From Beaufortia kweichowensis (Eukaryota; Chordata; Actinopteri; Cypriniformes; Gastromyzontidae): a stretch of DNA of 64,000 nucleotides. Below the pieces are notes generated by a model. The model did no database searches. It had not been told where the DNA came from and saw only the letters and a program-made list of their open reading frames with translations. Location: assembly GCA_019155185.1 (NCBI GenBank), contig CM032815.1, forward strand, positions 409,001-473,000, read 5' to 3'. Positions 45,352 to 64,000 of this stretch are shown in pieces (the stretch's first letter is position 1; the number at the start of each line of letters is the position of its first letter). A program made the translations under genes and the position numbers.

Positions 45352-45780
45352 CTCAAAAGAAATAAATAATAACTACTCAGAATGTACTTTATTGTAAAAA
45401 GCAAATACATTTTATTATATACATTATATTTAGAATACCAATTATTGTTAATTACCAATAAACAAATGTATTACAATATTTTGCAGTAAGACACTATAAC
45501 AAAAGTATTTCTCCTAATTTTACATTATTCATACAGTTTGGGTTCTACATTCAACCAAGTTCATCACAGCTCTGAAAAAACAAGTTTAAAACACCATAGA
45601 GGTTGTTTCATTTTGCTTGACATAGTTTCTGTATTTGAGCTCATTTAATTGAATGAATATACTTTATAATGACTTATAAATAAACTGAACAAACAGGGTT
45701 CCTGAGAAAGCATCATTGTCTGTGTTTTACAGAAGACACTTCACATGAGTGACTCACTGAAAGCCTCAACGTCATCATCA
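44133..45780. other. Shadoo-like gene upstream region and rassf2 3'UTR
   Basis: Holds the Shadoo-like 5'UTR intron and first exon (about 44,742-44,880) with its promoter to the right, then the rassf2 3'UTR reading leftward. Minus-strand AATAAA candidates lie at 45,416-45,411 and 45,393-45,388, just before the GT microsatellite. No coding ORF is supported. Confidence 0.45.
45233..45349. repeat. (GT)n microsatellite with CT interruptions
   Basis: About 115 bp of GT with periodic TCTG interruptions. It lies just beyond the probable rassf2 polyadenylation signals. Confidence 0.97.
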
Positions 45781-46412
45781 TCAAGTAGTTCTCTCAGCTA
45801 AAGACTGCATGTATCTCTTTATGATGTGACGCATGTCAGCGAACCTAAAACAACAGGAAATAAATAACACACAGACAAATATTAAATATATTAAAAACAA
45901 GATAAACAAACTTAATCTGGTATCTGGTTTGGAAACAGTAGTTGGTTACCATCACAAACTAATAAATCAACAAGATGAATACCACCTTAAATTAACTAAG
46001 ATTTTATGTTCTAAAACACATCCATCATCTTACATTTTTTTTCTAAAAGATGTATATGTATATTGTCGATGTAAAGCTCTATCTGTACCTCCTTTCCAAC
46101 TTTTGCATCTCTCTTTCTTCCTCCTCTTGCAGTTTGGTGATGAAACCTTGTAGAACAGGAATCTCAAACTTGATGTATTGCGCCACCTTCAGGACAACAC
46201 GGAGAATTAACAACACAATATACAATCTCGCAATCTAGCTGTGACATGTCATCACTTACATCATAGGTGACCTCTTCCACCTGATCCATCTCCATTAAAA
46301 AGATTTTGCTGACCTGCTCACAAGGCCCATGCAAAACTCTGACTGCCAAAGGATGATCATGAGGTTTTAACTGTTGTCTCTCTGTTTACAGAAAGAAAAA
46401 GATAAACACAGA

Positions 46413-46459
<47 letters not shown>

Positions 46460-46923
46460 CAGAAACTATTGTAGAGCTTGAAAACAATGTACCTCCGCTA
46501 GTGTGGAGAAGATACAAGGCAAATTCGTCTGGGCTGTTTTCAATCTTGAATTTGTTAAGTAACACTCGCATCACCTGTGCGGTTGTCATAGAGCTGTTGA
46601 TGCGCACATTGGTGACAGAGCCAAAGGCTGGGGTAAAAACTGACGTCTGTTATACGAGAAACAATGAGTTTTAACAACATGTGAGGAACAGTGTGTCTTG
46701 ACACCATTAAGGCCAAGTTTTATACCTTGTGGTTATAGAAGTGCCCATTAAAAGAGCATCGGTGGTGTCTCTTGACCCTTCTGATTCCAAGTCTCCGCCC
46801 ACTAATTCTCCGCCCACCGGCGTCACTCCAGGTCCTGATGATGGAGTCGGAGTGTGTTGACTCCTCGTGTTCATCAGCTAATATTCAGAATAGATAGTAG
46901 ATTATTTTAACAGAATACAATAC

Positions 46924-46969
<46 letters not shown>

Positions 46970-47728
46970 GTCACCCAAACTGTCTTTTGATTGGTCGTCT
47001 GCTGCTGTGATTTTAATGGAAAACTGATTTATTTCTTCATTTCTAAAAGGCAGTGAATTAAACATTCATTGAATGAATTTACTCCATAAAGTAACAAATA
47101 TCAGATAAATAATCAACTAACAAACTTTACATTTACATCTAGGTGTGTACATTACAGTGGACGTTTTTGGATAAAATAATAAAATGACATGAAATAAAAT
47201 GATTCACGTTTGTAAATTGGTTATAAAAAGTGTCTAAATGAATAAATGTTTTGTTTTAATGAATAAATCGTGTCATTTCTTACTCGGCTGTGGTGACGTC
47301 ATCACGCTGCGGTGTTAATGAGGGGCGTGGCCTGGCTGGCTCCTCATCTTGCATTTGAAGTCTGATTGGCCGTCTCACACCCCAAAAAACATTGAGCAAG
47401 CCTTCTATTATCAATTCTCCCTCTTCCTGTATAATCCAAATAAGTTATTACTGTATATAACAATAAATTCTTCTTTAAAAGTTATCATTATACAATCCAA
47501 CCTCTCTGTGTCTCAGCTGGAGAGCTTGTCCTTCGTAATAAAGGTTGTATGTTTTAAGATGTGAGAGAATCGTGCTCCTGTGATCAAAAAGTAAATGACG
47601 TCAGATGCACAGCTACACATGTTAATATACAATATACATATATCTATATTTGTCATGACATAAGGGACTTACTTGCTTACAAATTTGTTCTCTCCAATCT
47701 GCACCTTGTCTATATCCACACTGTCCAT
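45781..47728 (-). CDS. rassf2: Ras-association domain family member 2
   Basis: RASSF scaffold that binds K-Ras through an RA domain and MST kinases through a C-terminal SARAH helix. Exons, minus strand: 47728-47673, 47577-47502, 47426-47306 or -47284, 46877-46726, 46646-46493, 46381-46260, 46186-46089 and 45844-45781. Start MDSVDIDKVQIGENKFVSK; then HLKTYNLYYEGQALQLRHRE, WGVRRPIRLQMQDE, FNGHFYNHK and TSVFTPAFGSVTNVRINSSM. The RA domain continues VLLNKFKIENSPDEFALYLL to VLHGPCEQVSKIFLMEMDQV; the SARAH part is VAQYIKFEIPVLQGF to the stop at 45,781. All of these match human RASSF2. Every junction is phase-consistent except exon 3/exon 4. The strong donor GA|GTAAGA (after 47,284) leaves phase 2, but exon 4 needs phase 1. 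The weaker donor GC|GTGATG (after 47,306) restores frame and gives 280 residues (human 326). The Pro/Ser linker is much shorter than in mammals. Neighbours repeat the mammalian prion-RASSF2 linkage. Confidence 0.87.
46416..46456. repeat. (TA)n microsatellite
   Basis: About 40 bp of pure TA in the rassf2 intron between the two exons that build the RA domain. Confidence 0.95.
46923..46970. repeat. (TTA)n microsatellite
   Basis: About 48 bp of ATT/TTA triplets in the rassf2 intron between exons 3 and 4. Confidence 0.95.
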
Positions 47729-50004
47729 GTTGAGTAGATGGAGAATCTGTAAAGCCTGAATAGAACAGATTAAGCAGGAAAATGAAGAGAAAGTCTTGTG
47801 ACTTTTAGCATCATGATCACATTAGGGCTCCAGGCAAGATTCCCATAGAAAGAAACAGTCACACATTTGTCTGTAAAATAGCACTTTATATTTTAGCATG
47901 ATCTGTGACATTGTCTTTTAAAATGGTTAAAAGTAAAACAGTAATGAGTCAGAAAGACAACTTTCTTCTCATATTGTAATCGACATCTTATACTTTAACA
48001 TAATATTAAGAGCTATGGACAATTTATAATCAGAGTTGTTTTTTATTTTTTATTGTAGGATCTTCTGTAATAAACCTGATGCTGAAGATGCTGGAGCAGG
48101 TGACTTACCGTACAAACAGCATATGGAAGTGTCCAGAAACACAAATGAAACTCACATAGATTTTAGCACACCAAAAAACTTGATAGTCCCAAACAAAAAG
48201 TGTGAAAAACTTCAAGTTGGCTCAGCCGGTCATGGTGAAAACAGCTGTGCCGTGATGGAACACATGCATCTCTGACAAGCTAAACTACCCTTTCTCCTCC
48301 CTGAGAGACTCTTCCTCATTGCGAGCATTCGTACAGGAAGTCACGGCTATATTCACTCGAGTTTAGACTTCCTCCCACATGCAGCAGATGCACACGCATG
48401 CACACTAACATAACTACTAACACAGACACACACACAGCTCAGTTATCTGGTCAAGACAGGAAGCTCATCTTAACCGACTACAGAATGTCTATGAGATAGA
48501 TCTGTCTCATACAGTAAATACACTACCGGTCAAAGGTTCAGGGTCATACTCATTCCTTTTTTTTGCCCGTTTTAGGATATTATCAAAGTTATCAAATACC
48601 ACAAATTGAATGCAACTATACTTAATTAAAGTTAATTAAAACTATATTATATTTGAGCATTTTTAAAGTAGACTCTTGGCATTTTATCATCCAGCTTTTC
48701 GAGGTCTCACCCTGAGATGCTCTTATACATTCTGCTTTATCTTCATTATTTAAGTTCTATCAATTTAAAAAAATAGTTATCTAATGAAAGAATTGCGTTA
48801 GCACTTATGTCAGCACAGATATATTTTTGTCTACAGTGATAATCTCAAGCATTTCAGCATACGCCTTCAGATTAAAAGATTTTTAAGATCACGAGAAACA
48901 TTTCAGTAAAGTGATCTTTAACTTAGTGTACATGCCAACACGTCTATAGCACATAAAGTTATCTGGATGACAAATGATGCAATGATGCAAAAAAATATAA
49001 AAAAGATGCAACTCAAAGTAAAACAATCATGGTGTAACTATTGTTTCATACCACGAGACTGGTAAGTATGCCCGTGGTAACCACTGTGACCTGAAAGTGC
49101 TTTAGTTTTGTTATTTCTTTCGGAAAGTTTAATCAAGCTATAGGGTGTTTTCCCTTCAAAGTACAATGCTTTCCTTTTATGGTGGCACATCAATTCTTAT
49201 GAAATGCTCTGAGGGCACAGTTTTTAATAAAACCTGTCTTATTTAATGGAATTGTTTTTTTTGTGTTTGAGGAAATAAGGTGACCCAGAAAAGAGGAACT
49301 TTTACAATAGGTTGTAATGAGAATAACAGACATTGTAAGAACAAAACGTGTCAGTCCCCAGAGCTGTAAAGAGTGTAAGCTTTGACTTTAAAACTCTTAA
49401 AAAGATAAAAATGACCAATAAATTGATGGAAGAAAAAGGCTAAAAACAAGGCAGATTTGTGCACTACATTGCCACCTTGTGGCATTAAAAAAATTCAACA
49501 TCTCTTGCTTGATGTAAAGCTGTTAATACAGAAGGCCCAAAACGTATTTAGCCACACTTCAGGTCTACAGTTCGTTACTAGATGTAAATCTATTACATTA
49601 TTATACAAATGAATGAACCTTATATTTATCACAAGAACTTTGTAAATTCACACATACCATCATTCACAAACATCTTTATTTCTTAGTATAAATGACTAAA
49701 GGCCAGATGCCAATCAAACAGCATGCAAATTCTCATTTATCTAGGCACAATCCAATTTAATAATATAACTATATACATACAGTACATATATACACAAATG
49801 CATTTTAAACTTGAATGCTTAAGAAACTCTCTGATCTTTTACATTCTGCATTATCATAACATTCAATACAATCAATCAGAGTTGAATGCACATGCTACAG
49901 ATGATGTGTTAGTCTATAAGAGTCTCTGTGGAGCAGTTAAGGAATAACAGAACGATGCTGACAGATGATGTGGAAAAGATCATTTCAAGACATCACACTG
50001 GGCT
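47729..50004. other. rassf2 5' region and kcnip3 3'UTR
   Basis: The rassf2 coding exon is preceded by an acceptor (CTATTCAG) near 47,760. A candidate noncoding first exon ends at a minus-strand donor TGTACG|GTAAGTC near 48,110. The right part is the kcnip3 3'UTR, with a minus-strand AATAAA at 49,680-49,675, about 325 nt past the stop. The middle, 48,500-49,600, is plain AT-rich DNA in which I see nothing. Confidence 0.45.
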
Positions 50005-62180
<12,176 letters not shown>

Positions 62181-64000
62181 ACAGCTCGAGGGTCACATTG
62201 AGTTGTCTGTACTTGCTAAATTTAGTGCAGATTATCTAAATTAATGGTTTCTCACATATTGCCACAGTAAAAAAAATTGAAATCATTATTTTTGTAGTTC
62301 CTAATGATAATAATAATTCAAATAATCCTAATGATTTAGTAATTGAGAATAACTTTCAGTTTGTTTTGTAATTTGTGTATCGCTGTATAGCAATGATTTC
62401 AGTGTTATTTGTGGTACTATGAAGGTTTAAGGTTATTTATTTGCAAAGCTATTATGAGGTCTATAGGGCTTTAGATAACTTACACTATTAACCATGCACA
62501 AAATGAACCTGTAATGTTATTGAAATCACCCCATATCACTTGTGCAGGATTTGGTTAAAACACTGATAATGATGAAGTCTATTAAATTTGTGGTAACCAG
62601 GTTCTCAGTAATTGCCTGCAATTTTCATCTATGTTTGAAAATAGGTGAAAACAAGTATAAGAAAGCGGTGGATGGCGACTCGGTTTGATTGTGTAATTAA
62701 CTCAATGGAGGAGAAAGGTCCAATCTGTGCAGACCTCCTCATTAAACTCATTCTGTTTTTGATTGTATGAAATAGCTTTTATCTACACTATTCCCCCAGT
62801 GCTTTGAAAGCTTAATTAATCATTTCCAGATGAGTTCACCACCCCGCTCTTTATCGTGACAGGAAGACGGGGTCCAGGTACCCTTCTTAAGTCTTGCCAC
62901 ACTTTTGTGAGCGAGTTAGAGGATAAATGAGGTTTTTTAGTTTATTTTTAGTTGCTAGAAGTCCCAAAACAAAATAACTCAATCAATTTGCATGCCTGGC
63001 ATAGCTTTGCACTGGTAAGTAATGGGGTTGAAGACTCGAACCCCTCTGGCCCCCTGCGCTATTAACATCAGCATTAATCACATCTTTAGCAAAAATCCTC
63101 TCGCTCTCTAAAACAGCTTCTGGCAAAGTTTCACAGATCTTATGTTGGTCATTTCTATGTATGATCACATTTCAAGCCATTAAATGGATTTCTACTCCAA
63201 GTCTGATCGATAGACAGCTTAACTGGACCAGTTGCTGTGCTTCTAGTCTTTCACTATCTTTAGATGGAGGTAAAGGGATATTTAGATGGGATGCTGCCCA
63301 AATTTAGGCCTAAAAGGAAAATATGATGACCTGAGTGTGTTCTTTTAGAGAGATAGAGCTGCTATCAATGTTTTAACAAATGATAACTGTATTATATTAT
63401 AACTTACATTATAAATGATAACTCGACTGTGTCATTTTCAAACTATAATTTAGGATACAAATAACAAGAGAAATGAGTTTAATTATTAATTATTTTTCCA
63501 ATTTAATTTCCACCACAGAATGCTACAATATTAAAACAACACAATTTGACATGTTGATGTAAATTGTACATAACTTAGATAATTTGATAATGAGATGAAT
63601 ATATTTTGCATAAAATACTGTATGATGTACAAGGAGAAAGCAGGATGCCCTGAATCTCTCAAAGACACAGTCTGTGACTAAACTATATAAATGACTTTTA
63701 TATATGGAATATCCCTTTTCCGTATAACCCAAAATACAATCTACCTTCATCTGTTTTCACTTTTAGTCAAAAGAGAGGATCCTTAGTGAATCAGAAAGAA
63801 AACAGTTAAATCCTGAAAACATTAAGAGACATCTGTTGTGTTTGTGCTGTATGAGTCATTAGTATAAGGCATTCAGTTATAAGATTGGGTTAATTGTGCA
63901 ACTGTTTTAAACCGTGTAACGTCTTTAACCCTCTATTGGATGATGTTAAGAATGACTTAATTCATGTTCGTGCATAAAAAGTATCTCAGCACTAAGATCA
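62181..64000. other. upstream flank of kcnip3, no gene seen
   Basis: Non-repetitive, mostly AT-rich DNA. The stretch at about 62,660-63,180 is less AT-rich than its flanks and contains no recognised repeat. The only ORF there (63,168-62,983, minus) has no homology I recognise. It may hold regulatory sequence for kcnip3 or an unseen neighbouring gene. Confidence 0.4.

Noticed and set aside
45180..45458. Cys/Val and Thr/His repeat ORFs
   Set aside because: Translation of the GT microsatellite.
48036..48275. 79-codon plus-strand ORF near rassf2
   Set aside because: No recognisable domain; it overlaps a probable rassf2 noncoding first exon on the minus strand.
63015..63060. Possible tRNA B-box (GGTTCGAGTC on the minus strand)
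   Set aside because: No A-box at a proper distance, and no cloverleaf stems could be paired.

Overview
This window is vertebrate nuclear DNA, almost certainly from a teleost and probably a cyprinid. Genes are split into short exons with GT-AG introns. Intergenic and intronic DNA carries typical fish repeats: a 'TTTATCCAAAGCGACTTACA' core repeat, palindromic MITEs with 'GGATAGTTCACCCAAAAAT' ends, LINE/SINE tails, and long GA/CT, GT, AT and TTA microsatellites. I rebuilt nine genes by joining exons by hand and checking intron phase at each junction. Identifications come from remembered family sequences; no database search was possible.

Layout. (1) 1-5,050, minus strand: the 5' end of ddhd2 (first three coding exons; the rest lies left of the window), then a complete plpp5. 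(2) 5,051-9,578: plpp5 promoter side with a 53-bp minisatellite, an unexplained region with a 130-bp direct duplication, and the probable long 3'UTR of nsd3. (3) 9,579-19,314, minus strand: complete nsd3 (22 coding exons) with one apparent 1-bp frameshift. (4) 19,315-23,144: shared promoter region between head-to-head nsd3 and letm2. (5) 23,145-26,901, plus strand: complete letm2. (6) 29,387-39,746, plus strand: a complete SLK/STK10-family kinase of 1,419 residues. (7) 40,929-44,132: a prion-protein-like gene (plus) facing a Shadoo-like gene (minus). (8) 45,781-47,728, minus strand: rassf2. (9) 50,005-61,843, minus strand: kcnip3 with two alternative N-terminal exons. The last 2 kb holds no gene I can support.

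The left half (ddhd2, plpp5, nsd3, letm2) corresponds to human 8p11 beside FGFR1. The right half (prion genes next to rassf2) corresponds to the human PRNP-PRND-RASSF2 neighbourhood on 20p. The SLK-like kinase and the KChIP gene fit the FGFR paralogon, in which STK10/KCNIP1 (5q35) and SLK/KCNIP2 (10q) are linked. The genes do not form one pathway. They are a chromatin methyltransferase/reader (nsd3), lipid hydrolases (ddhd2, plpp5), a mitochondrial inner-membrane protein (letm2), a cytoskeletal kinase, two GPI-anchored prion-family proteins, a Ras-association tumour-suppressor homologue and a calcium-sensor potassium-channel subunit.

Most notable: the nsd3 frameshift, which would leave only a PWWP1-containing NSD3-short-like product; the prion/Shadoo pair; a coding minisatellite of 16-residue Cys-Cys repeats in the kinase; a (TC)n tract of about 250 nt ending 9 nt from a kcnip3 3' splice site; and a splice-phase conflict in rassf2.
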